40,991 nucleotides of DNA from the NCBI GenBank assembly GCA_005223035.1, contig NJBK01000030.1, forward strand, positions 1 through 40,991, written 5' to 3'. The notes beneath the pieces are model-generated. The model saw only the letters and a program-made list of their open reading frames with translations. It ran no database searches and was not told the DNA's origin. A program made the translations under genes and the position numbers. The DNA is from Chloroflexi bacterium B3_Chlor (lineage in GTDB: Bacteria > Chloroflexota > Anaerolineae > UBA7937 > B3-Chlor). Below are positions 7,806-16,324 of the stretch, one piece after another (the first letter of the stretch is position 1; every line of letters begins with the position of its first letter).

Positions 7806-9773
7806 ATGCAGCGTTTACAGACTGTCCGGCTGAGAGGCGCGAGAGTCGTTTACGGTGACCACTTTCCTCTCATCGCCCCGTGCCTGATCGCGGCTATTGC
7901 GTTTGCTCTGCGAGTGCACCGCCTCGACGGTCAGAGCCTGTGGTTTGACGAGGGTTTCGCCCTTCACCTAGCCAGCCAGAGCCTGCCTCAGATGATCGAG
8001 CAGAACCCAGTGGGATGGCTTCCGCTGCACTCTATCGCCCTGAGTCTGTGGCTGAGGGTTGTTGGCGATAGTCCCTTCGCGGCGCGTTTCTTCTCTGTAG
8101 TCTTCGGTGTTCTGGTTGTGGCTTTGCTTTACCTATTGGCTCGTACTCTGGCGAGCTCACGGACCGGAGCGATGGCCTCATTGGTGGGCGCTCTTTCGCC
8201 TTTTCTGGTGTACTATTCCCAAGAGGCTCGTACCTATGCCCTCTGGCTTTTCCTAAGCCTGCTCTCGGCGTATCTGTTGCTGAGGGCTTTGGGTCACCCC
8301 GAGCGGATAAGAGGGTGGATTGCCTACACAGGGGCCACCAGCCTGGCTTTGTACACTCACTATTTCAGCATTTTCCTCCTGCCTTGGGGCGCCGCAGCTC
8401 TCTTGTATACTGCAGTCAGAAGCCGACGCTGGAAGACACTCCTCAGTGGAGTGGCTTGTCAAGTCGTTGTCTTTGTGGTCTCTGTACCGCTGGTCGGGTT
8501 TGCGCGCTCCTCAATGCTGGATAGATACGGTTTCTGGCGCAGTCCACTCTCCGGATTTCAAGTGGTGCTGGATCTGTGGTACCATCTGACCACTGGTGGA
8601 AACCTTCCGTTTGATAGAGCACTACCAGTGATGGGCACGCTTGCTGTCGTAGGGATCTTGGGGCTCGTCCTGTTTCGCCCTCTCTGGAACGGCGTGCTGA
8701 TGGCGCTCTACTTCTTGGTCCCCACCTTTGGGATGCTGGTCCTTTCTAGTTGGCGGGAGCTCTACGTTGCCCGCTATCTGGCCATCGCGGCTCCCGCGGC
8801 ATATGTGCTGGTGGCTCACGGCTTGGACAGGTTATGGGCAGCGACCACTGCATACCGCGGTCTACTGGGAAAGTCCGCTCTGGCTGTAGCATTGTGCTCG
8901 ATTGGCGTAGCAGGCTATTCTTGGTGTCAAGCCTTGCAGAACTACTACTACAATCCCGATTACGCCCGGGATGACTTTCGCTCAGCAGCGCGTTTCATCG
9001 AGGTTGGGGAGGGTGAGAAGGATGTGATGGTCATGAGCGGAGGAGGCATTTTCACGGCCCTTTTGCCCTACTACGAGGGCCATCTGCCTTGGATAGACAT
9101 GCCCTCGTTCGGAGAGTGGTTGGATGAGGATCAGGTCGTGGAAGGGTTGAACGCTTTGCTGGCAGGGCGTTCGGGCGGGCGCGTATGGCTGGTGTTGTCT
9201 GGGAATCAGATCACGGATCCTCAGAATCTAATCGTCGCCCATTTGTGGACATATGGGCATGTCGTTGAGGCGAAGAACTTCCCTGGCCGGACCGGAGTCA
9301 GGGTTCTCGTCTTCTCCGCACGACACGACGCTGATACCTTAACTCTTACCCCCTTCAAATATGAGCATTTGAGGGCCAATTTCGACAACAAGGTGGAGCT
9401 GCTCGGCTTCGAGATTGACGGTAGCCAGTTCGCACCTGGGGACGACATACATCTGGCGCTGCAATGGGAAGCGGTGACCCATCTGGAGCAAGATTATCAT
9501 GCCTTCGCTCACCTCCTGAATGATCGCAATGTAGTCGTTGCCGGCCACGACAAGGTACCTCTCAACGACTACTTCCGGCCCAGAGCTTGGCCGGTGGGGG
9601 AACCTTTGAGAGATGAGTACGTCTTGTCGTTGCCCGAGAATCTCTCCTCTGGGACCTACGAACTGGAAGTGGGATTGTATTCGTACCCCGACCTGCAGCG
9701 CTTGCTGGTCGTCGGAGCCAGTCAAAGGGAGAGAGATCGCGTACTGCTCCCTCCGATCATCGTGGACGGATGA
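7806..9773 (+). CDS. GT39-family membrane glycosyltransferase with C-terminal soluble domain
   Basis: A 655-residue polytopic protein like the dolichyl/polyprenyl-phosphate-mannose glycosyltransferases (GT-C fold). The first loop has SLWFDEGFAL, whose Asp-Glu pair is the usual catalytic site, and the second has VYYSQEARTYAL, a strong family signature. About ten hydrophobic segments run to residue 380. From about 510 there is a separate beta-rich domain with HLALQWEAV and LSSGTYELEVGLYSY, a form I associate with Chloroflexota homologues. It probably moves sugars from a lipid carrier onto proteins or glycans at the outer face of the membrane. Donor and acceptor are unknown. The gene runs into the sigma factor gene without an evident terminator. 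Confidence 0.88.
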   Translation: MQRLQTVRLRGARVVYGDHFPLIAPCLIAAIAFALRVHRLDGQSLWFDEGFALHLASQSLPQMIEQNPVGWLPLHSIALSLWLRVVGDSPFAARFFSVVFGVLVVALLYLLARTLASSRTGAMASLVGALSPFLVYYSQEARTYALWLFLSLLSAYLLLRALGHPERIRGWIAYTGATSLALYTHYFSIFLLPWGAAALLYTAVRSRRWKTLLSGVACQVVVFVVSVPLVGFARSSMLDRYGFWRSPLSGFQVVLDLWYHLTTGGNLPFDRALPVMGTLAVVGILGLVLFRPLWNGVLMALYFLVPTFGMLVLSSWRELYVARYLAIAAPAAYVLVAHGLDRLWAATTAYRGLLGKSALAVALCSIGVAGYSWCQALQNYYYNPDYARDDFRSAARFIEVGEGEKDVMVMSGGGIFTALLPYYEGHLPWIDMPSFGEWLDEDQVVEGLNALLAGRSGGRVWLVLSGNQITDPQNLIVAHLWTYGHVVEAKNFPGRTGVRVLVFSARHDADTLTLTPFKYEHLRANFDNKVELLGFEIDGSQFAPGDDIHLALQWEAVTHLEQDYHAFAHLLNDRNVVVAGHDKVPLNDYFRPRAWPVGEPLRDEYVLSLPENLSSGTYELEVGLYSYPDLQRLLVVGASQRERDRVLLPPIIVDG

Positions 9774-9862
9774 TCGGGATTGCCGAATTCCAATATCGTA
9801 ACTGTTTTGGCCGCGGAGTGTTCTAATTGGTGGGACGCTCGGAGGCAAGATGGAGCTGCATC

Positions 9863-10408
9863 TTGGACGAGCCCGAAGAGAAGCTGGTGCAGAGGGCCAA
9901 GGAGGATCCAGAGGCCTTCGGCGTCTTGTATGAGAGATACGTTGATCAGATATATCAGTATGTCTTCTACCGGACGGGCAACCGGTACGATGCCGAGGAT
10001 CTAACCGCCAAGACCTTTTACAGGGCCTTGGCGAACTTGAAGAGCTATCGGTACAGAGGGTCGCCGTTGTCGGCGTGGCTCTATCGCATCGCTCACAACC
10101 TGGTAGCCAATTGGCATCGGGACCGGCAACGCCGTACGACCATTCCTTTGGACAGCCTAGTATTGGCCAGCAAAGCGAGAGAGTCTGCTGAGCAGCTTCT
10201 TGAGTCGGGCGAGCACGCGGAAGTTCTCAGAGAAGCCATAGCCAGGCTCGCTCCTGACAGGCAAGAGTTGTTGGTTCTAAAATACTCCACCGATTTGAGC
10301 AACAGGGAGATAGGGAGAGTGATGGGGCGCAGTGAGGGGGCTATCAAGGCTCTCTACCATCGTACTCTCGTTGCGCTCAGGAAGGATTTGCAGCGAAGAG
10401 GGTTCTGA
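9863..10408 (+). CDS. ECF-type RNA polymerase sigma factor
   Basis: About 181 residues with the two-domain layout of sigma-70 group IV. Region 2 includes DPEAFGVLYERYVDQIYQYV, the YDAEDLTAKTFYRAL segment, and WLYRIAHNLVANWHRD. After a linker, region 4 has LAPDRQELLVLKY and the helix-turn-helix SNREIGRVMGRSEGAIKALYHR. I chose the TTG at 9863, which has GGAG 7 bases upstream and gives the usual short N-terminus; an upstream in-frame TTG at 9827 is also possible. It is followed by a DegV gene and a small membrane protein gene on the same strand. That arrangement suggests an operon with its own anti-sigma factor. Confidence 0.92.
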   Translation: MDEPEEKLVQRAKEDPEAFGVLYERYVDQIYQYVFYRTGNRYDAEDLTAKTFYRALANLKSYRYRGSPLSAWLYRIAHNLVANWHRDRQRRTTIPLDSLVLASKARESAEQLLESGEHAEVLREAIARLAPDRQELLVLKYSTDLSNREIGRVMGRSEGAIKALYHRTLVALRKDLQRRGF

Positions 10409-10460
10409 CGCCGGGGTAGCGACATCCTGGCAAGAGGCAAATGCTGAAGGAGGCGACAAA

Positions 10461-11309
10461 GTGATCAAGATAGTGACCGATACAACGTGCGACTTGCTAC
10501 CTGCGATGGCGGAGGAACATGACATCACCATAGTGCCCATCAATATCCACTTCGGGACAGAGATGTACAAAGAAGGGGTCGACATGGACTGGGACCTCTT
10601 CTACCGCAAGATCGATGAGTTGGGCATCATACCCACTACTTCCCAGCCTTCGGCGGGGGAGTTCGCTGAAGTCTACCGCCGTTTGGCCAGGGAAGAGGGG
10701 GCCGACGCCATCATCTCCACCCATGTGACTGGAAAACTGAGTGGCACCTACCAGTCAGCGGTGTTGGCTAGTCAAGAGGTGGCTGACGAGGTGAAGGTCT
10801 ATCCTCATGACAGCCTGGCGGGCTCCGCTGCCCTGGGTCTGGCCTGCGTGGAGGCATCGCGCATGGCTCGGGCGGGAAAAAGCGCCGAGGAGATAGTCGC
10901 CCGCTTGGACGAGATCAAGTCCCGCGTCAACGTACTGTTTGTGATGCAGAACCTGGAGTACCCTCGCAAGAGTGGCCGTGTGGGCGGACTAAAGGCCGCT
11001 TTGGGCTCTGTGCTCAATCTGAAGCCCATTGTCAGCCTCGAGGATGGGCTCTTGGATATCGCGCAGAGCGTCAGGACGCGGAAGAAGTCGTTGGAGCGCT
11101 TGCTGGACATCGCGGAGGAAAGAGTCGGCACTACGGCTCCCATCGACATGGGGGTGATCCATGCTAGAGCCCCCGAGGCGGGAGAGGAGATGCTGGCTAG
11201 GGTGCAGGAGAGGTTCAACTGTCGGGAGCCCTACCTGGTCGAGTTGTGCGCGTCGCTGGCAGTTCATTTCGGGCCCGGTATGATTGGGCTGGGCTTCTAC
11301 GAGGTGTGA
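10461..11309 (+). CDS. DegV family fatty-acid-binding protein
   Basis: A 282-residue DegV/FakB-type protein. It opens with IKIVTDTTCDLLP, the first strand and loop of the family, and has TSQPSAGEF, the HVTGKLSGTYQSA segment, and the DSLAGSAALGL and LEYPRKSGRVGGLKA motifs. Family members bind a single fatty acid in a deep pocket; FakB proteins present it to a fatty acid kinase (FakA), which is not in this window. The GTG start at 10461 is set by AGGAGG 7 bases upstream. It sits 52 bases after the sigma factor gene and 28 before the small membrane protein gene, an uncommon place for a DegV protein. Confidence 0.92.
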   Translation: MIKIVTDTTCDLLPAMAEEHDITIVPINIHFGTEMYKEGVDMDWDLFYRKIDELGIIPTTSQPSAGEFAEVYRRLAREEGADAIISTHVTGKLSGTYQSAVLASQEVADEVKVYPHDSLAGSAALGLACVEASRMARAGKSAEEIVARLDEIKSRVNVLFVMQNLEYPRKSGRVGGLKAALGSVLNLKPIVSLEDGLLDIAQSVRTRKKSLERLLDIAEERVGTTAPIDMGVIHARAPEAGEEMLARVQERFNCREPYLVELCASLAVHFGPGMIGLGFYEV

Positions 11310-11337
11310 CGCGCCTAAGGACGGAGTCGCGCCGACT

Positions 11338-11694
11338 ATGACGAAGACACGGGTTGAAGTGGATCAAATACGGAAGGACCTGGAGGAGTCGTGCTCAAGC
11401 GATTCTCCTGCGGACAGGGAGACACTGGAGTCCTTGGTGCGCCTGGGCGAGGAGGCCAGGAACGTGATTGCGCCAGTGCGTCCCGGAGCGGAGTTCAGAC
11501 AGCACTTGCGGGATGAGTTGCTGGGGGTGGTGCGCCAGAGGCCGACGCTGGTTGTTGCTTCGGGGAGCGATAATCGTCGCTGGGCGTACATCGTGGGAGC
11601 GACCCTGGGCTCTCTGGTCCCTCTTTTCGGCGTAGTGGCTTACCTGTTGCGCTCCCGGCTGACGGGCAAACCTCAACACGCTCCCTCTCAGTAG
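11338..11694 (+). CDS. Small single-span membrane protein, candidate anti-sigma factor
   Basis: A 118-residue protein with an acidic, helical N-terminal part of about 75 residues, one membrane helix (WAYIVGATLGSLVPLFGVVA) and a short basic tail. The stretch VRPGAEFRQHLRDELL resembles the Pro-x-x-x-Phe-Arg-x-x-Leu-Arg helix that I associate with some anti-sigma factors of ECF groups. There is no zinc-binding His/Cys motif. Together with its place as third gene after the sigma factor, this suggests it holds the sigma factor at the membrane. The evidence is position plus a weak motif. ATG 11338 has GGAG 11 bases upstream; a longer start at 11284 would overlap degV. Confidence 0.6.
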   Translation: MTKTRVEVDQIRKDLEESCSSDSPADRETLESLVRLGEEARNVIAPVRPGAEFRQHLRDELLGVVRQRPTLVVASGSDNRRWAYIVGATLGSLVPLFGVVAYLLRSRLTGKPQHAPSQ

Positions 11695-12033
11695 CCTGGA
11701 GAATCGTCTGAATGTGTGATTAATGAGCGTGGCCGATGTCGAGGGCTTCTCGGCGCTGTCTGGGCCAGGGCCATCTGCCCGGCACGATGGTTGGTTTACC
11801 ACAAATAGGGGACAGGGAGGCGGTCGTCTCTCAGTTCCACGGATAGGCGCAGCAGCGCGTTCTTATCGGGCACGAGTCTAGCTATCTGCCCCTTCTGCTC
11901 ATCGTTGTGGCTCCCCTTTTGCTCCCTGCTCTGTGGGCAATCCGGGCACAATCCGCGCCGGGATCCTTTCGACTTCTCTTGACCAACGATTCATGAGGGG
12001 CTGGCAGTCCAGCGCAGGGAGCCGTTCTCTGCG
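11695..12033. other. Intergenic region with possible gene remnant
   Basis: This 339-base gap between convergent genes has a minus-strand frame of about 65 codons that stays open from near 11993 to TAA at 11796-11798. Its C-terminal half reads like protein (KGQIARLVPDKNALLRLSVE, ending in PYLW), but it has no ATG start or ribosome binding site, and I do not recognise it. An ATG frame just upstream, in another phase, stops where the first becomes protein-like, so a frameshifted remnant is possible. Confidence 0.35.
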
Positions 12034-12034
12034 C
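12012..12034 (-). terminator. Hairpin at the end of the flavoprotein gene
   Basis: GCGCAGAGA and TCCCTGCGC on the minus strand pair at eight of nine positions around a 5-base loop. The stem touches the stop codon at 12034-12036. No T run follows, so termination strength is doubtful. Confidence 0.4.
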
Positions 12035-13185
12035 TACCGGAGTGCTGAGAAGAGAATGCTGGGGCTGTTCTTGAGCAGTCGATAGTATAGCTGCTCAAGA
12101 GTCGAATCACCGTACAGGACCTGCGCGATACCCCACCGGACCAAAGGGCTCTTGGCAAAGAAGTGGAAAGAGAGTTGGGGTAGACGATAGACGAGACTGG
12201 CTAAGCGCCCAGCGTACTTCAGATCCCTCGTTACTCGGGCGTTGACCTGCTCGGTGTAAGGCGAAAGATCGAGGGTATCGTCCTCCAACGTCTGATAGAT
12301 GACCTCGGCGGCCACCTTGGCGCTCTTGACGGCATAGTAAATCCCCTCACCCGTCATCGGCTCTGCCAGACCGGCGGCGTCTCCAGTGAGCAATATCCGT
12401 TCACTGTGCAAGACTCGATCGACACCTCCCAGAGGCACGAAGTGTCCTCTCAACCTCACCTGCTCCGGGTCTGCAGGAAAGCCAAGTTTCCGCAGGAAGT
12501 TGAAAAAGCAGGCCTTGAGACGAGTGCTTGTGCCCCGGAAGGTACAGACACCGACTGAAACGTGGTCTTTCTTAGGGAAAAGCCAGCCGTATCCCCGCGG
12601 TACGTAGCCGAAATCGAAGTGCACACGCCCCTGTTCCGTCTCAAGTACGTGCTCTTTGACACGGATTTCGCTGTTCACCGCCACTGCAAGCCTGCGCTCC
12701 TGCATCAACCCTGCCGAGCGGGCAACAACTCCATTCGCTCCATCGGCGCCCACCACAACGAGGCAAGAATACTCCTGGCCCGAGGTTCTCACGAATGCCC
12801 TGTCGGGCCGCGACTCAACTTCTCTCACTCTTTGGCAATCCAGGACCCGAGCCCCGGCGTTCGTGGCCGCCTGGAGGATTAGATGGTCAAGCTTGTCTCT
12901 CATCACAGTCCAGCCGACCACCCTGGCGAAATCCAGTACTACAGGGGAGTCGCCCCTGTATGTGCACTTCCCCTTGGTTATCTCCATCTCACAGGCGCAC
13001 CTCAGATCCAGATCCAAGAGGTGAATTGTCTTGAGGGGGACTCCTCCTGCGCAGGTCTTGTATCGCGGTAGGCGCTCCTTCTCCAACACTAACACTTGCA
13101 TACCCCGGCGGGCCAGTTCGTATGCTGCTGTTCCTCCGGCCGGGCCGGCGCCAACGACGATCACATCGTACCGCTCTTGTGTCAT
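12034..13185 (-). CDS. Geranylgeranyl reductase family FAD-dependent oxidoreductase
   Basis: About 383 residues. The FAD-binding VIVVGAGPAGG (residues 8-18) opens the protein, followed by the RYKTCAGGVP motif characteristic of geranylgeranyl reductases, and LLTGDAAGLAEPMTGEGIYYA binds the FAD ribityl chain later on. Such enzymes saturate isoprenoid chains of lipids, quinones or chlorophyll; the substrate here is not known. Given the undecaprenol/diacylglycerol kinase just upstream, polyprenol or quinone side-chain reduction is a reasonable guess. The start ATG at 13185 overlaps the upstream stop as ATGA, a sign of translational coupling. An ATG at 13194 is the alternative. Confidence 0.88.
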   Translation of the reverse strand: MTQERYDVIVVGAGPAGGTAAYELARRGMQVLVLEKERLPRYKTCAGGVPLKTIHLLDLDLRCACEMEITKGKCTYRGDSPVVLDFARVVGWTVMRDKLDHLILQAATNAGARVLDCQRVREVESRPDRAFVRTSGQEYSCLVVVGADGANGVVARSAGLMQERRLAVAVNSEIRVKEHVLETEQGRVHFDFGYVPRGYGWLFPKKDHVSVGVCTFRGTSTRLKACFFNFLRKLGFPADPEQVRLRGHFVPLGGVDRVLHSERILLTGDAAGLAEPMTGEGIYYAVKSAKVAAEVIYQTLEDDTLDLSPYTEQVNARVTRDLKYAGRLASLVYRLPQLSFHFFAKSPLVRWGIAQVLYGDSTLEQLYYRLLKNSPSILFSALR

Positions 13186-13607
13186 GGGTTCCATCCCAGC
13201 CGCGCCAGCAACGGAGGCCCCAGCACGAGGACGCCTACGGCAACAGCGGTGATCGCCGCTATCAGAACCGCACCTGCGGCGATGTCTTTAGCCTGCTTAG
13301 CAAGGGGGTGGTAGTCCTCGGTTACGAGGTCGATCACTGCTTCGATGACTGAGTTGAACAATTCGGCCACGAACACGAATCCAATGGTCAGGGCTATGAC
13401 AGTCCATGCACCTTCTGGCAGGTTGAGGGCTATCCCAAGAATCACTACTACGATCGCCACTGCGAGGTGGATCCGGATGTTCCGCTGCGTCCTCAAAGCG
13501 TGCCATAAGCCCGCAAACGCGTAACGGAAGCTGTCAACGAGGGTTCGCCTTCGAGTATCCACATCTCCTCCAAGCGCTGACCGTGCCCATGGGCGCCACG
13601 ACTCCAT
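13182..13607 (-). CDS. dgkA: Diacylglycerol/undecaprenol kinase
   Basis: A 141-residue integral membrane kinase of the DgkA family. It has the amphipathic N-terminal region with SFRYAFAGLWHAL and RNIRIHL, three membrane helices, the catalytic and Mg-binding ELFNSVIEAVIDLV, and HPLAKQAKDIAAGAVL. In Gram-positive bacteria this enzyme phosphorylates undecaprenol for cell-wall carrier recycling, whereas in Proteobacteria it acts on diacylglycerol; the monoderm-like context favours undecaprenol. The N-terminal 15 residues before GTG at 13562 may not be translated, because GGAGG lies just before that GTG. It follows ybeY, as in many genomes. Confidence 0.92.
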   Translation of the reverse strand: MESWRPWARSALGGDVDTRRRTLVDSFRYAFAGLWHALRTQRNIRIHLAVAIVVVILGIALNLPEGAWTVIALTIGFVFVAELFNSVIEAVIDLVTEDYHPLAKQAKDIAAGAVLIAAITAVAVGVLVLGPPLLARLGWNP

Positions 13608-13643
13608 CAGCGCAGATCTGCCCTAAACGGTATCTTCTGGGGG

Positions 13644-14111
13644 TCAGATTGCGTTTTCGCTGAATTGTCGCAGGATCGTTTCCTGCTTGTTCCACATCTT
13701 TTCTCGCTCTTCGTCACTTTGATCGTCGTATCCAAGGAGATGTAGCATGCCGTGGACCACAAGGCGGTGCAGCTCCTGCTCCACAGAGCACCCATACTCC
13801 TCCGCCTGGGCCACGGCGCGCGGATAGGAGACCACAACGTCTCCCAGATGAGGTGGAATTGAAGGGGCTGAGATGAACCTGCTCTGAGCCTTGTTCGTGC
13901 CGAAGGCCAGGACATCGGTTTCGCTGTCTTGGCCGCGATACGTGAGGTTCAGTTTCTTGATTGTCCCATCGTCGGTGACGAGCAGTCCCATAGACAGCGG
14001 TGTCGTAATTCCCTCTTGACTGAGGGTTCGCAGGATGAGCTCACTTACGCGTTCCTGATCTACCTTTCCTTGAAACTCGGGGTCGGTCTGAATGCTCAGC
14101 TCGATCTCCAA
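13644..14111 (-). CDS. ybeY: Endoribonuclease YbeY, atypical metal site
   Basis: A 155-residue protein matching YbeY, which helps mature rRNA 3' ends and in ribosome quality control. The family signature is HGxLHLLGYDH, whose three His residues bind zinc. Here it reads HGMLHLLGYDD, so the third ligand is Asp; the DNA is unambiguous (TAC GAC GAT). The rest of the fold is present, including LNLTYRGQDSETDVLAFG and the helix after the metal site. It starts at TTG 14111, 71 bases inside the pgpH gene; the family N-terminus fits this start. Asp can bind zinc, so activity may remain. Confidence 0.9.
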   Translation of the reverse strand: MEIELSIQTDPEFQGKVDQERVSELILRTLSQEGITTPLSMGLLVTDDGTIKKLNLTYRGQDSETDVLAFGTNKAQSRFISAPSIPPHLGDVVVSYPRAVAQAEEYGCSVEQELHRLVVHGMLHLLGYDDQSDEEREKMWNKQETILRQFSENAI

Positions 14112-16212
14112 TCTCCTCTTTCCTTCCCCTGCCTTCCTGAGCGTCTTCTGGGTACTTTATGCGTGGGTGATATATGCCTTGCAAGACATTCACGAAGGTT
14201 TCCTCTATCTTTTGCAAATCCCGCAAGGTCAGATCGCTTTCGTCTAGCTGACCATTGTCCATGCGGCTCCTAACGAGGGACTCAACCAGTTCTTCGATCT
14301 CGTCGACGGAGGCCGGTCGATTCGCTCGCGAGGCTGCCTCCGCCTCGTCGGCCAACATGAGGATGGCTGCTTCTCGGCTATGAGGCCTTGGTCCCGGGTA
14401 GCGAAAGCGTTCCTCATGAGTCATAGTGCCGCTCTCAGCCTGTTCACGTGCACGATGATAGAAGTAGCTCGACATAGCAGTGCCGTGATGCTGAGGGATC
14501 AAATCTCGTATCTCTCGAGGCAGTCCGTGTTTCTTTGCTAACTGGAGTCCGTCCTTGACGTGCGAGGTGATGATCCGAGCGCTTGTCTCAGGATCGAGCC
14601 GATCGTGAGGGTTCTCACCGTCGGTCTGGTTCTCGGCGAAGAAGTAGGGGCGCAACATTTTCCCGATGTCATGATAGTAGGCGCCAACTCTAGCCAATAG
14701 CGGATTGGCCCCCACAGTTTGGGCAGCTTGCTCGGCCAGATTGCCTACCATGAGACTGTGGTGATAGGTGCCAGGGGCCTTGACAAGCAGCTCCCGCAGG
14801 AGAGGATGGGTGGGTCGTCCCAGTTCCAGCAATTGAAGAGAGGTAGTAATGTTCAAGACATTGCTGAAGAGGAAGAAGCCACCCAAAGTCAGGCTCATGC
14901 CTAACACGGCGTTGGCGACACTGGCGCCCGCTATTTGGAACGTGCCGAGGATATCATGATCCTGTTCCAAGATGCGAAATATGAGGACCACGCTCAGGTT
15001 GCTAAGGCCCACGTAGACTCCTGCCCACAGGAAGGCGTTCAACCGTTCTATGCGCCAAAGCCTTAGTGAGGAGACAACGCCCCCTACAAAGGCGTAGAGC
15101 ACAAACTCAAGGGAGCCGCCGGCTATGAAGCCGACGATCAGGCTGAGTAGTCCCGTGACCAGTATCGCTATTTCTGTGTCCACGAGGGCTGTGAGGAGCA
15201 TTGAGATGGCGGCGAGGGGGAACAGATAGCCTAGCACGACATGACCCGGGATCATAAGCCTCGCCGCCAGGATGGCTAGCACCGCCAAGACGCCCACCAG
15301 AAGCATCTCTCGCCAATTGTCCCAGAACGTGGGGTGGAGGTAGAGCAGGTATACGGCGAGGATGAAGATCAGCAAAGACGTGAAGAGGATGCGAACGACA
15401 ATGTCTCGCCATTCGATCTGAGGCTGGCGCAGACCTAGTTTGCCTAGCGCCTCCCAGGCGAGCGGCTCGGTCACCTCGCCCTCGCGTACGATTATCTCGC
15501 CCTCCTCAAACGTGACGTACACCGGCTCTACCGCTTCCAGAGCTCTGGCCCTCGCTTCCTCAGTTGCCTCACGATTGGGAAAGCTGTTGGGAACTACGAA
15601 GTTCCCTACCCATGCTTCTACAAGAGCGGCATGATCCTCCGGCAGGTCCAGGCTGATGAAGGTGTGCACTTGGTTCTTGAGTTCGGTGACCTCATAGGGC
15701 CGGATCTCCTGCCGCAGCACCTCGTTCCCCAAGACATTCAGGATCTCCGCCACAATTCGTTTCCAGGAGTCCTCGTCAAGCTCGACGGTATCATTAGCGG
15801 ATGTTGGCGATAGGTCCAGACCCGCTATCGCTTCAATGAGCTCAATCTTCGTCTCCGTGGTGGCGTAGACGTCGTGACGTACAGCATCGACATAGTCGAA
15901 GATTTGCGTGACGTGGTCGAGCTGTTGTCGAGCGATGGTGGCGTCAGCGGGGTCGTAGATCTCCTCTACAGCTACCTCTGCTCTCTGTCTTTCTTCCTCT
16001 GTTCTGATGTCACTCTTGTAGGTGATCCTGCTCGGAGCACGAATGTCGTGATCACTGACATCTCCAACCTGGAGAGTGATTTGACTTGGCACGAACTGGA
16101 AGCTGAGTACGAAGCTGAGGGCTATGACGAGGAGAAGGCAGAACGCGAGGACCCGCAACGTTCTTCTCGTAGTCAGTCGCTCTTGCGGCTTATCAGATAG
16201 ACTTGAGGACAT
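14041..16212 (-). CDS. pgpH: 7TM-HD family cyclic di-AMP phosphodiesterase PgpH-like
   Basis: A 723-residue membrane protein with the PgpH layout. One N-terminal helix (about 21-40) leads to a large outer domain (45-265), then a run of seven helices (about 270-455) and a cytoplasmic HD domain. The HD site shows YHHSLMVGNLAEQA (His484-485), YYHDIGK (His514-Asp515), a later IITSHVKDG and IPQHHGT, matching the metal ligands of the HDIG form. In Listeria and relatives PgpH hydrolyses c-di-AMP, so this gene points to c-di-AMP signalling here; the cyclase is not in the window. The C-terminal 24 codons overlap ybeY. It is the first gene of the ybeY-dgkA-flavoprotein run. Confidence 0.93.
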   Translation of the reverse strand: MSSSLSDKPQERLTTRRTLRVLAFCLLLVIALSFVLSFQFVPSQITLQVGDVSDHDIRAPSRITYKSDIRTEEERQRAEVAVEEIYDPADATIARQQLDHVTQIFDYVDAVRHDVYATTETKIELIEAIAGLDLSPTSANDTVELDEDSWKRIVAEILNVLGNEVLRQEIRPYEVTELKNQVHTFISLDLPEDHAALVEAWVGNFVVPNSFPNREATEEARARALEAVEPVYVTFEEGEIIVREGEVTEPLAWEALGKLGLRQPQIEWRDIVVRILFTSLLIFILAVYLLYLHPTFWDNWREMLLVGVLAVLAILAARLMIPGHVVLGYLFPLAAISMLLTALVDTEIAILVTGLLSLIVGFIAGGSLEFVLYAFVGGVVSSLRLWRIERLNAFLWAGVYVGLSNLSVVLIFRILEQDHDILGTFQIAGASVANAVLGMSLTLGGFFLFSNVLNITTSLQLLELGRPTHPLLRELLVKAPGTYHHSLMVGNLAEQAAQTVGANPLLARVGAYYHDIGKMLRPYFFAENQTDGENPHDRLDPETSARIITSHVKDGLQLAKKHGLPREIRDLIPQHHGTAMSSYFYHRAREQAESGTMTHEERFRYPGPRPHSREAAILMLADEAEAASRANRPASVDEIEELVESLVRSRMDNGQLDESDLTLRDLQKIEETFVNVLQGIYHPRIKYPEDAQEGRGRKEEIGDRAEHSDRPRVSRKGRSGTRK

Positions 16213-16324
16213 GTTTGCCTGTTACCATTGGTGCCCGGTTGAGCGAGGAAGCGCCGATAAGCGCTCCGCGATGATGATCAATAGCTCTGTCCCTTATCTG
16301 GCCAGGTGGTATCAATCAGGGGTG

